From: Planctomycetaceae bacterium
Lineage (GTDB): Bacteria; Planctomycetota; Planctomycetia; Pirellulales; Pirellulaceae
Length of the DNA stretch: 32,449 nt
Assembly: GCA_027487375.1 (NCBI GenBank)
Contig: JAIYDQ010000519.1
Coordinates: 1-32,449 of the forward strand
Direction of reading: 5' to 3'
Shown: one piece after another, positions 1 through 7,027 of the stretch
Layout: the number at the start of each line of letters is the position of its first letter
How positions within the stretch are numbered: position 1 is the first letter of the stretch
The notes under the pieces: generated by a model
What the model saw: only the letters and a program-made list of their open reading frames with translations
The model's database searches: none
What the model was told of the DNA's origin: nothing
Translations under genes and position numbers: made by a program

Positions 1-2
1 AA

Positions 3-617
3 GAAACACTCGCCAAGGACCGCACCGATCCTTCTGAAATGTGCCGACCATTCGATAGTCATCGCGATGGTATCGTGCTTGGCGAAGGAGCGGCAGCTTT
101 TGTAATCGAGTCGCTCGAGAATGCGACTCGACGCGGCGCGACTATTCTCGCCGAAGTCGTTGCCTCAAGTGCCACGACCGTAGGCCGAACTCAGACTGGC
201 GATCATATTCGGCAAGCGACGAGAAACATTCTTGGCGGAATTCTCAAGAAGGCTGAAAAGGAACTCGGTAATCGATGGCACATTCACGCAGCCGGTCGCG
301 GTGACATTCCTTTGGATATCGCCGAATCGCAAGGTATCCACGATTGCATTGGTGAAAACAAGAATGTACCTGTTGTTGCAAGCAAGGGTTATCTCGGGAG
401 CTTGGGGGCAGGCAGTGCAGCGGTCGAAGTCGCTGCAAGTATTCTCGCTTTGCAAAGTGGTGAATTGTTCTCAACCAAGAACTGTATAAATCCTGATCCG
501 AACTGTCCAACGAAAATGGTCACAGAGCCATGTGATCCCGGTGAGGCGTTCGTTCATTTGGCATATTCACCGCAAGGACAAGCGTCCGCGATTGCCATTC
601 GGAAGTTTAGGGCCTAG
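3..617 (+). CDS. beta-ketoacyl-ACP synthase-like protein, C-terminal part (5' truncated)
   Basis: The reading frame is open from the window edge, so only about the last 204 residues are visible. The segment CRPFDSHRDGIVLGEGA matches the thiolase-fold motif of FabF/KS proteins (RPFDxxRDGxxxGEGA) just after the active-site Cys region, which lies outside the window. In the family these enzymes condense acyl and malonyl groups on ACP in fatty acid or polyketide synthesis. The first catalytic His is plausibly in WHIHAAGRGD (usually HGTGT). In the segment that normally reads KSxxGH, this protein has KGYLGSLGAG, so the second catalytic His appears to be replaced by Ser. That pattern resembles chain-length-factor or other non-decarboxylating KS-like partners. 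An active KAS with an unusual motif cannot be excluded because the Cys is unseen. The stop is followed 21 nt later by a hairpin terminator. Confidence 0.85.
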   Translation, partial: ETLAKDRTDPSEMCRPFDSHRDGIVLGEGAAAFVIESLENATRRGATILAEVVASSATTVGRTQTGDHIRQATRNILGGILKKAEKELGNRWHIHAAGRGDIPLDIAESQGIHDCIGENKNVPVVASKGYLGSLGAGSAAVEVAASILALQSGELFSTKNCINPDPNCPTKMVTEPCDPGEAFVHLAYSPQGQASAIAIRKFRA

Positions 618-638
618 GGTAAGGTTGTTTTCTCGTAG

Positions 639-666
639 CTGTGTCTCTCCGAGACACAGATTTTTC
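639..666 (+). terminator. Rho-independent-type terminator after the KS-like gene
   Basis: A perfect 9-bp stem (CTGTGTCTC, 639-647, with GAGACACAG, 651-659) closes a 3-nt loop and is followed by ATTTTTC. It lies 21 nt after the stop of the KS-like gene. The T-run is only on the plus side, so it should act mainly on plus-strand transcription and not on the converging cinA-like gene. Confidence 0.7.
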
Positions 667-694
667 ATGTTTCCGAGAGACGTGACTACGTGGC

Positions 695-1975
695 TCACCC
701 CTGGGCTTGGTACGCCTTGATCTGCTTGAGCAAATGATCCAAGCCTGTTTTGCCTAGCCTTGCGAGGATGATGTCTGGGTGGCCACCCATCTCGATCGTA
801 TTACTTCTGATAGTTCCATTAGGGGCCACGATCGTTATTGAGAACCGAAAGGTTGGCAATCCATTCATAGTTCCAATCGCTTGTGGTGATGGATAGGGAC
901 CTATCATCAAGCACCAATCGGTTTCAAATTGATTACGAAAATCGGTCGCCTTCTGAAGACGATTATCATTCTGTTGTTCGGTCGATTGGATTCCGGAAAG
1001 GCTCATCACAGGATCACATCGATACCATTTTGAAGCGGTCATTCCGTAGCGAGCAGAATCTGGATCGCTCAAGCTTGCGAGCCAGGGAGCAACCACCGCC
1101 GCATCACCAAACTCGATGACGCCAAGGCTTTGACCCGCAGCGACCAATTTGTCATGGATTACGTGATGAAGCTCATGATGGTCAGCTCCAAAAACCAGCT
1201 CACCAAGCGCTTTATGAATTTCTTGCTTAGTCGGTTCTGCCATGACACGAGCTTCGGATTCATCTTTTGCGAGAACCGCAATCCGAAGAGTAATTGTCGC
1301 TTGGTGGACTGTGATCCCAACTCTTGGAATGCGATCGCGCTTAATCAGGTCTGGAAGCAGTGCTTCGCAGTCGCTTTCACCGATTCCAAAAACTTTCAGC
1401 TCGAAATAGAACCACTGCTGTTGGCCAATCCCCATTTCAGATTGAAGTCGTTTTTGAACTGTCTCTGTCCACATTTGCTTCATCTCAGCCGGAACGCCTG
1501 GTAAGGCGAAAAAGCGACAGGACTGTATCGATCCATCTTGACGAAAAGTGTTAACAGCAAGATCGATCCCCGGAGCCGTTCCGTGAGGGTTTGGGATAAT
1601 CTTCGACGCCATCGGAAACATTGCTTGAATACGATTACGCTCGGGCATCGCACGCTTGCGGGCGGCGAAGAGCGACTCGATGTGCTCGAGCGCATCATGC
1701 CGTAACTCCAGTGGCCGATCAAAAGCCTGTGAAAGAGCATCGCGAGTCAAATCGTCGGCGGTTGGTCCAAGACCTCCCGAGCATATAACGATGTTCGCCC
1801 TTTTGGCGGCGATGCGCAAGACATCGACATTCGAGGGTAGATCATCGCCAACGGTTGTATGAAAGAGCGTTTGCACGCCGAGATCGGAAAGCTTCTGGCT
1901 AAGCCATTGGCTGTTTGTATCCAGCCGTTGACCGCTAGTCATTTCATCACCGATCGAAATTATCTCGGCCCGCAT
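695..1975 (-). CDS. CinA-like protein (MoCF domain) with degenerate C-terminal domain
   Basis: The 426-residue protein has the length of CinA family proteins (about 410-430). Residues 1 to about 170 form the MoaB/MogA-like (COG1058) domain, with the start EIISIGDEMTSGQ and the motif GGLGPTADDLT at 67-77. The middle region (to about 260) follows the CinA pattern. In CinA/PncC the C-terminal domain deamidates NMN and carries AESCTGG. Here the equivalent place (about 287-293) reads IEFGDAA, and the following PGSS and GGVVxYS signatures are also absent. I therefore expect no NMN deamidase activity; the N-terminal domain may still act on ADP-ribose or a related nucleotide, as described for some CinA proteins. 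The start ATG is at 1973-1975, with a weak AGAAAAGAA stretch upstream. Transcription converges on the KS-like gene. Confidence 0.85.
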   Translation of the reverse strand: MRAEIISIGDEMTSGQRLDTNSQWLSQKLSDLGVQTLFHTTVGDDLPSNVDVLRIAAKRANIVICSGGLGPTADDLTRDALSQAFDRPLELRHDALEHIESLFAARKRAMPERNRIQAMFPMASKIIPNPHGTAPGIDLAVNTFRQDGSIQSCRFFALPGVPAEMKQMWTETVQKRLQSEMGIGQQQWFYFELKVFGIGESDCEALLPDLIKRDRIPRVGITVHQATITLRIAVLAKDESEARVMAEPTKQEIHKALGELVFGADHHELHHVIHDKLVAAGQSLGVIEFGDAAVVAPWLASLSDPDSARYGMTASKWYRCDPVMSLSGIQSTEQQNDNRLQKATDFRNQFETDWCLMIGPYPSPQAIGTMNGLPTFRFSITIVAPNGTIRSNTIEMGGHPDIILARLGKTGLDHLLKQIKAYQAQG

Positions 1976-2015
1976 TGTTCTTCTTTTCTAGGGATTGGCA
2001 TCGTAAGTCAATTTT

Positions 2016-2043
2016 TGTGTCGCTCAGTAGGCTGAGCGACACA
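2016..2043. repeat. 12-bp stem inverted repeat between aldehyde dehydrogenase and cinA-like genes
   Basis: TGTGTCGCTCAG (2016-2027) pairs perfectly with CTGAGCGACACA (2032-2043) around a 4-nt loop. It sits downstream of the minus-strand aldehyde dehydrogenase gene. On the minus strand it is followed by A residues rather than T residues, so it is not a canonical intrinsic terminator. It could be an mRNA 3' stabiliser, a protein-binding palindrome or a repeat unit. Confidence 0.6.
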
Positions 2044-2055
2044 TAATGTAATTTA

Positions 2056-2112
2056 GGGACCATTGTCCCGAACGAGCAATCAGACGGGACATTCAGACGG
2101 GACAATGGTCCC
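2056..2112. repeat. 15-bp inverted repeat with internal tandem 11-mer
   Basis: GGGACCATTGTCCCG (2056-2070) and CGGGACAATGGTCCC (2098-2112) are exact reverse complements, 27 nt apart. Between and overlapping them, CAGACGGGACA occurs twice (2081-2091 and 2094-2104). Each arm is itself nearly self-complementary (GGGAC...GTCCC). The structure lies in the 210-nt spacer after the aldehyde dehydrogenase gene and has no T-run on either strand. It looks like a REP-like dispersed element, although no second copy is present in this window. Confidence 0.65.
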
Positions 2113-2185
2113 ATCCTACTTTTTGCCGTGCTTATCACTGCTTGCGTAATGGATTTAAATCCGATCAGCATTCAGGGTTAACTTA

Positions 2186-3658
2186 CTAACTCAAGCTAAT
2201 CGTGACCGTCTTGACTTCCGTGTACGCCTTGAGGCCTTCTTCGCCCATCTCTCGACCTTGGCCACTCATCTTGAAGCCGCCAAAGGGAGCTGCCGCGTCG
2301 AACACATCGTAGCAGTTAACCCAGACTGTTCCGGCGCGAACGCGACGTGCAAAGTCGTGTGCTCGGGAAAGATCCTTTGTCCAGATCGCTGCTGCGAGGC
2401 CGTAGAAAGTATTGTTCGCTCGTTCCACCATTTCTTCCCAGTCATCGAACGTGAGTACGGACATGACGGGACCGAAAATTTCGTCCTGCGCGATCGACAT
2501 CGAATCTTGGACGTTATCGAAGACGGTTGGTTGGATGAAGAAACCTTTGTCGCCCGCTCGTTCGCCTCCGGAGACACATGTTGCGCCTTCGCTTTTGCCT
2601 TTTTCGATGTAGTGCATGATCTTGTCGAATTGCGCTTTATCGATTTGTGCACCCTGCTCGGTGTCCAGAGCCATTGGATCGCCAACTTTTCGGGCTCGGG
2701 TAAGCTTCGTAAGCTTTTCAACAAACTGATCTTTGATTCGGCGGTCAACAAAGACCCGGCTACCAGCACAGCAGCACTGGCCTTGGTTAAGGAACAGTCC
2801 GATGTAAGAGCCCGCGACTGCTTTGTCCAAATCCGCATCAGCCATAATGACGTTCGGGCTCTTACCACCAAGTTCGAAGGTCAGTCGCTTTAGCGAGTCT
2901 GCTGCGTTTCGCATGATGAGCTGTGCGGTTCGGTGTTCACCAGTGAAGGCGATCTTGTCGACGCCTGGGTGTGCTACCAACGCGCCACCGGCGGTAGGGC
3001 CAAAGCCAGGCACAACGTTGATTACGCCATTGGGAATTCCAGCTTCTGAAGCAAGTTGAGCCATTCTTAAGCAGCTCAGCGGCGTTTGCTCGGCGGGTTT
3101 CATCACAATGGTACAACCAGCAGCCAAGGCCGGTCCCCACTTCCAAGCGGCCATCAGCATCGGGAAGTTCCATGGGATGATTTGCCCAGCGACTCCGACC
3201 GGTTCCTTTCGGGTGTAGGTCAGATAATTGCCGCGAATCGGAATCGTGCTGCCGTGAATTTTGTCGGCGAAACCTGCGTAGTAACGAAGGCAGTCGATAA
3301 CTAGGGGAAGGTCGGCTGTTCGAGCTTCTTTAAACGGCTTTCCGTTGTCCAAAGACTCCAACGCTGCGAGCTCATCCGCTTCTTCCTCGATGAGGTCCGC
3401 GAGACGATACATCATCTTGCCACGATCGCGGGCATCCATTCGCGTCCAAGGGCCTTTGTCGAAGGCTTTCCTGGCTGCTTTCACTGCTCGGTCTATGTCC
3501 TCCTGGTCACCTTCGGCGACTTCGGCAATGACTTCCTCGGTGGCTGGGTTAATTGTTTCAAAGGTTTTTCCAGATGCTGCTGGAACCCAGGCTCCATCAA
3601 TAAAGCAGTCTGTGTGCTGAATTCTCGGGGAACGAACGGGACTGGTGATGGTTGCCAT
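2186..3658 (-). CDS. aldehyde dehydrogenase, NAD(P)+-dependent, class 1/2-like
   Basis: Oxidises an aldehyde to the carboxylic acid with NAD(P)+; the substrate cannot be told from sequence. I chose the ATG at 3656-3658 (490 residues, the usual length) because AAGGAG lies 9 nt upstream. An in-frame ATG at 3796 would add 46 non-conserved residues. Visible motifs are the PWNFP cofactor-loop motif, the general-base Glu in ELGGKSP (about residue 261), the nucleophile Cys in [11 protein letters not shown] (about 295), and EIFGPV and the C-terminal PFGGFKMSG. The NQGQCCCAG form is typical of ALDH1/ALDH2-type enzymes. The NAD-binding turn, usually FTGSTEVG, reads FTGEHRTA (about 236-243), an unusual substitution. 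The gene is monocistronic, with inverted repeats downstream. Confidence 0.93.
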   Translation of the reverse strand: MATITSPVRSPRIQHTDCFIDGAWVPAASGKTFETINPATEEVIAEVAEGDQEDIDRAVKAARKAFDKGPWTRMDARDRGKMMYRLADLIEEEADELAALESLDNGKPFKEARTADLPLVIDCLRYYAGFADKIHGSTIPIRGNYLTYTRKEPVGVAGQIIPWNFPMLMAAWKWGPALAAGCTIVMKPAEQTPLSCLRMAQLASEAGIPNGVINVVPGFGPTAGGALVAHPGVDKIAFTGEHRTAQLIMRNAADSLKRLTFELGGKSPNVIMADADLDKAVAGSYIGLFLNQGQCCCAGSRVFVDRRIKDQFVEKLTKLTRARKVGDPMALDTEQGAQIDKAQFDKIMHYIEKGKSEGATCVSGGERAGDKGFFIQPTVFDNVQDSMSIAQDEIFGPVMSVLTFDDWEEMVERANNTFYGLAAAIWTKDLSRAHDFARRVRAGTVWVNCYDVFDAAAPFGGFKMSGQGREMGEEGLKAYTEVKTVTISLS

Positions 3659-4123
3659 GACTTTCTTCTCCTTCGGAGGCCGGGGTGTCTGTGGGAAAGG
3701 ATTACCTACGAAATGATCGGTCGGATCTTTCTTGTTTGAGACTACCGTTTCCAGAATCGGGATACCAGTAGGCGACAAGATCTCGGTTGCTTTCATTATT
3801 CCCGTTGCTTGACTGAGCTAACAGATTTCAGTACTCGCGACGTTGTCTTCCAGGAATTACGTCGAACCACGCCAAGTACCAAGCCTCGAAGGGCGCCCCG
3901 ATAAGGCACAGCGGGGAGTCTTGCCTAACCTTGAGAATTTCCCGATCAGGTCGAATGCAATCGCTCGCGATGATTGTTTGTGTTTCAATAAGTTTTTTGC
4001 ATCGATTTGCGGTTGATCGCCGTCGAGTCTGACTTTCCTTGCCGTAAGAAGGAGGCTACACTTGATTTTTTGGTTCCGGCTGAACCCTTAAATTAAATCT
4101 TTATCCTTTAGTAGTCGTAAAAA
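3659..4123. other. divergent intergenic region between aldehyde dehydrogenase and map
   Basis: These 465 nt separate two divergently transcribed genes, so promoters for both must lie here. On the minus side the region includes the strong SD for the aldehyde dehydrogenase start at 3658. I see no clear -35/-10 pair. A GC-rich small hairpin (CCCCG 3896-3900 with CGGGG 3912-3916) and an SD-like AAGGAGG at 4049-4055 are the only distinct signals. Confidence 0.5.
4049..4091 (+). other. strong SD followed by a possible 9-codon leader ORF upstream of map
   Basis: AAGGAGG (4049-4055) is followed after 6 nt by a TTG codon (4062-4064) that opens a 9-codon frame ending with TAA at 4089-4091. It would encode a short hydrophobic-aromatic peptide (MIFWFRLNP). 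The map start at 4124, 32 nt further on, has no SD of its own. This could be a leader peptide that couples translation into map, or a chance match. The reading frame differs from map. Confidence 0.25.
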
Positions 4124-4966
4124 ATGCGTTTTGCTTTTTCGGCCAAGCCTAACCCGAATGCTGATACCACAATGCAGGGCAACCGCAAGCTTCTGTTGAA
4201 TGAGTCTCAGCGAGACTCAATGCGTGCTGCAGGGAAGTTTAATGCGAGCTTGATGGACTATCTCAGGCCCTTTATCTTGCCTGGGATTTCCACGGAAGAA
4301 ATTGACAAGCTCGTCTACGATTATACGACTCGGCACGGTCATACTCCTGCGACGCTTGGCTATCTGTCCTACAAGAAGTCCTGTTGTACCAGTGTCAATG
4401 ATGTAATTTGCCACGGGATTCCAAGCAGCTATCGATTAAAGGAAGGTGATATCGTCAATGTTGACATTACCTCGATCGTTGATGGTTGGCACGGAGATCA
4501 ATCGGAGACTTTCTTGGTCGGAAAGTGCAGTGATGAAGCCCGTGCGATCACGCAGGCTGCGTTCGATTGTATGCATCGCGCAATCCGAGCTCTGACACCC
4601 GGATGCTTTGTGAGCGTGATCGGTGATAACGTCGTCATGGAGGCTCATCGACGCAACTACTCTGTTGTCCGCGAATATGTGGGACATGGTTTAGGAAAGC
4701 GATTTCACCAGTATCCCAACATTCCGCATGTCCCCGATCGCAAGTCGCGTCAAGAACGTTTGTATCCTGGCTTAGTATTTACAGTCGAGCCAATGATCAA
4801 CTGCGGGACCCGATTTACCAAGCTCGACAGTCGCGATAACTGGACTGTGACGACTCGTGATGGTCGATTGTCTGCTCAGTTCGAGCACACCGTGCTGATG
4901 ACCGAGACGGGGCCTGAGATTTTGACGCTAACGCAAAATGGTCCCCAGTACGGGCATCAGTTCTAA
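4124..4966 (+). CDS. map: type I methionine aminopeptidase
   Basis: Removes the initiator methionine from nascent proteins in the cytoplasm. The 280-residue protein shows all five metal ligands of the pita-bread fold: D114 (NVDIT), D125 (HGDQSETF), H188 (GHGLG), E222 (FTVEPM) and E254 (QFEHTV). Their spacing is almost that of E. coli Map (11, 63, 34 and 32 residues apart). H98 in CHGIP is the substrate-binding His. The N-terminus is 15-20 residues longer than in the shortest family members. An alternative in-frame ATG at 4172 (residue 17, just before QGNRK) would give a standard-size enzyme. Neither start has a clear SD, but a strong SD with a tiny ORF lies upstream. The gene is monocistronic. 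Confidence 0.95.
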   Translation: MRFAFSAKPNPNADTTMQGNRKLLLNESQRDSMRAAGKFNASLMDYLRPFILPGISTEEIDKLVYDYTTRHGHTPATLGYLSYKKSCCTSVNDVICHGIPSSYRLKEGDIVNVDITSIVDGWHGDQSETFLVGKCSDEARAITQAAFDCMHRAIRALTPGCFVSVIGDNVVMEAHRRNYSVVREYVGHGLGKRFHQYPNIPHVPDRKSRQERLYPGLVFTVEPMINCGTRFTKLDSRDNWTVTTRDGRLSAQFEHTVLMTETGPEILTLTQNGPQYGHQF

Positions 4967-5239
4967 GACAGAGCGTTGGGTCCGGCGATCTTACCTACAA
5001 GCGGGTATTCAGGATCCGACAACGTTGCCGTTCATAACGAGTCTATGTTTGAAGAAAGAATTCAGCCACGAGACTTCGGCTTGACGCCTTTACTAGTAAT
5101 TCCTGTCTTTTCGTACTCGTACTCAGCCATCGGCGGTACTCGTACTCGTACTCGATTCGACGTACACCACCGAGCACGAGTAGACGCGAACCCCAATTGC
5201 ATTTGCCGAGGTGGGTTTCAAAAGCAATTCAACAACAAT
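4967..5239. other. convergent spacer between map and the EboF-like gene
   Basis: These 273 nt lie between two convergent genes. The main content is the TACTCG hexamer-repeat element at 5107-5185. A 119-codon plus-strand frame runs through the spacer into the antisense of the next gene but looks non-coding. No clear intrinsic terminator was seen. Confidence 0.5.
5107..5185. repeat. TACTCG hexamer-repeat element, copy 1
   Basis: The element begins TTTTCGTACTCGTACTCAG (5107-5125), continues with three tandem CGTACT/TACTCG hexamers (about 5137-5154), and ends with a degenerate inverted copy, CGAGCACGAGTAG (5171-5183). The first 19 bases are identical to the start of a second copy at 12837 and the layout is the same, so the two belong to one dispersed intergenic family. 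Confidence 0.7.
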
Positions 5240-6526
5240 CTAAAACAGTCCTCGGATATAGTTTTTGAAGTCACACATGTCCTCGGGCGGATTGGGGCCG
5301 ATAATCAACGGGCCATCTTGGCCGGTGACGCATAGGCCGTGGCTACCGCGAACAAGGGACGGATCGAGAGGGATAACGTCCATCCGATAACGAAAGCCGA
5401 GTTTCTTTTGCGCTAGCCGAACCATGGCTCTTGGCACCGAAGTCATGAATAGTTCGGCTGGATCATAGCCGGGCTTTCGGTGGATATCGATGGTGCGCGC
5501 ATAGTCCGGGGCGTTACGATCGTCCAACCAAAAGTAGTAGTTGAACCATGCGTCAGGCTTTGCAAGCGCGATTAGCTCTCCACTTCGAGGGTGATCCAAA
5601 TCGATTTCCGCAGGAGAGACGACGCGGTCAATCCCGTCCAACGACTCGAGAAACGATTTGACTTCGTTGTGCATGCCTGGGTCTTGAATGTAAACGTGAG
5701 CCACTTGATGATCGACAACCGCAAAGACCGTTGACTCGCCTGGCATCAGTTGCTCACCGTAGGGACCGCTTCGGACAGTAAGCCACCCTGCTTTGCGTAG
5801 TTCACGGTTAATCGCAATGGACTTGTTTACGGGAACCAATCCATATTCGGAGACAACGATAACTTTAGCGCCGATATCTTGAGCCGCATCGATGACGATG
5901 CCTGCAGCTTGGTCGAGCTCTTTGACTCGATCCATGGATGGTTCTGAGAAACGCTGGAAGTCATAGTCTAAATGCGGTAGATAGGTCAGCGTAAGTTGAG
6001 GCCGGTTTCTTCGCATAACTTGGGCTGTAGCACGGGCAATCCAATCGGTGCTAGGCAATCCAGCTTTGGGGCCCCAGAAGGATGCAAAGGGAAAAGGCCC
6101 CAAGGACTGTTCTAGCTGACAATCTGTACGGTCCAGTATCCCAAAGGCTTTGGAACCGTCGCAACCGTAGTGTGGTTTGGGAGTCGCGCTCCAGCGAACG
6201 GGAGCGTTTTGGTTAAACCACCAGAACATCTTGGCGGTTTCGACTCCTTCGTACAGTTTTCCACCGATCGATTGCTCGGATTGAATGAGGGAATTCGACT
6301 GCTGCCAAAATCGAATTTCGGCCGTATCGCGGAAGTACCAGCCATTGGCGACAACTCCATGCTCGCGCGGTTTTAGTCCGGTGAGCATGGTTGCTTGCGA
6401 GGTGCAAGTAACGGCTGGTACCGGGCTTTTCCACGCTTTCGATTCGCCTAAACCTGCGAGCCTAGGTGCGTGACGGAGGAGCTTCTGAGTCAGGCCTACC
6501 GCATTGATTACACAAATTTTTTGCAT
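5240..6526 (-). CDS. alkaline phosphatase-fold protein, EboF-like nucleotide pyrophosphatase/phosphodiesterase family
   Basis: The 428-residue protein belongs to the type I phosphodiesterase/nucleotide pyrophosphatase family. The nucleophile region PAVTCTSQATMLTG (Thr40) and the following GLKPREHGVVANGWYFRD are typical of the subgroup found as EboF in ebo clusters, which have been linked to export of eustigmatophyte/scytonemin-type metabolites. Metal-site residues deviate from active enzymes. The N-terminal Asp is Asn (VINAVG, N8), the PDxxGH region reads HLDYDFQRF (185-193), and the usual SDHG is SEYGL (226-230). RGSHG near the C-terminus is kept. These changes may be normal for the EboF subgroup. 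No other ebo gene lies in the window. The start is the ATG at 6524-6526 with no clear SD. The substrate is unknown. Confidence 0.8.
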   Translation of the reverse strand: MQKICVINAVGLTQKLLRHAPRLAGLGESKAWKSPVPAVTCTSQATMLTGLKPREHGVVANGWYFRDTAEIRFWQQSNSLIQSEQSIGGKLYEGVETAKMFWWFNQNAPVRWSATPKPHYGCDGSKAFGILDRTDCQLEQSLGPFPFASFWGPKAGLPSTDWIARATAQVMRRNRPQLTLTYLPHLDYDFQRFSEPSMDRVKELDQAAGIVIDAAQDIGAKVIVVSEYGLVPVNKSIAINRELRKAGWLTVRSGPYGEQLMPGESTVFAVVDHQVAHVYIQDPGMHNEVKSFLESLDGIDRVVSPAEIDLDHPRSGELIALAKPDAWFNYYFWLDDRNAPDYARTIDIHRKPGYDPAELFMTSVPRAMVRLAQKKLGFRYRMDVIPLDPSLVRGSHGLCVTGQDGPLIIGPNPPEDMCDFKNYIRGLF

Positions 6527-7027
6527 CGAAACATGTTCGTAGCGAGTACGAGGCTCGTCAAGCCGGATACCTCGGGGGAGTTCGAACTAACGCTGCTAGA
6601 GCCAGCAGCCGAAGGCGAGTTGGCGTTCGTATGGATTCGACTACTTTTCGGATACGTCGTCGGAACCGATCGAAAAACGAGAATCGAAGAAGGCCGTCCA
6701 GAGTTTCTAGACCTGCCAAATGTGTATCGTTTGGTGTATCCTGAACCGTAACGCGTCCGCTTTCGTAGCTTCACGCGAGGCCGGTCTGGTATTGTGATTT
6801 TCAGGGTGTCTTTGTCCTTTCAGTGAAGATTTCCCGCTAACGATTAAGCAATACAAACAGCGTTTTAGGTACTTTCCATCGTTGGTAGGAATTTTGTTTT
6901 GTTGACAGCAAGCAACCTTTTTCATTGTCCAGATTCTGTTTTGACACCGATCGGCCAATCTTTTTCTTCCCTGTCGAATCTATTTCCAAATTCGATGCTT
7001 CCTATTGCGGCGGCCTCGGAGTTTTGG
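6527..7027. other. divergent intergenic region upstream of the ABC gene pair
   Basis: About 500 nt separate the EboF-like gene (minus) and the ABC permease (plus). A plus-strand frame of about 72 codons (ATG at 6533, stop 6749-6751) has a protein-like composition but no SD and no recognisable family, so I do not call it a gene. The frame of the permease extends back to a TTG at 6899. No repeat or clear promoter was seen. Confidence 0.4.

Noticed and set aside
2016-2043. stem-loop considered as an intrinsic terminator of the aldehyde dehydrogenase gene
   Set aside because: On the transcribed (minus) strand the stem is followed by A residues, not by a T-run.
2258-2893. 211-codon plus-strand frame
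   Set aside because: Lies wholly antisense to the aldehyde dehydrogenase, whose motifs are unambiguous; the translated product resembles no family.
4976-5335. 119-codon plus-strand frame after map
   Set aside because: Runs through the hexamer-repeat element and into the antisense of the EboF-like gene; no SD and repeat-driven composition.
6533-6751. 72-codon plus-strand frame upstream of the ABC permease
   Set aside because: Composition is protein-like, but there is no SD, no family resemblance, and an overlapping open frame on the other strand; left as unsupported.
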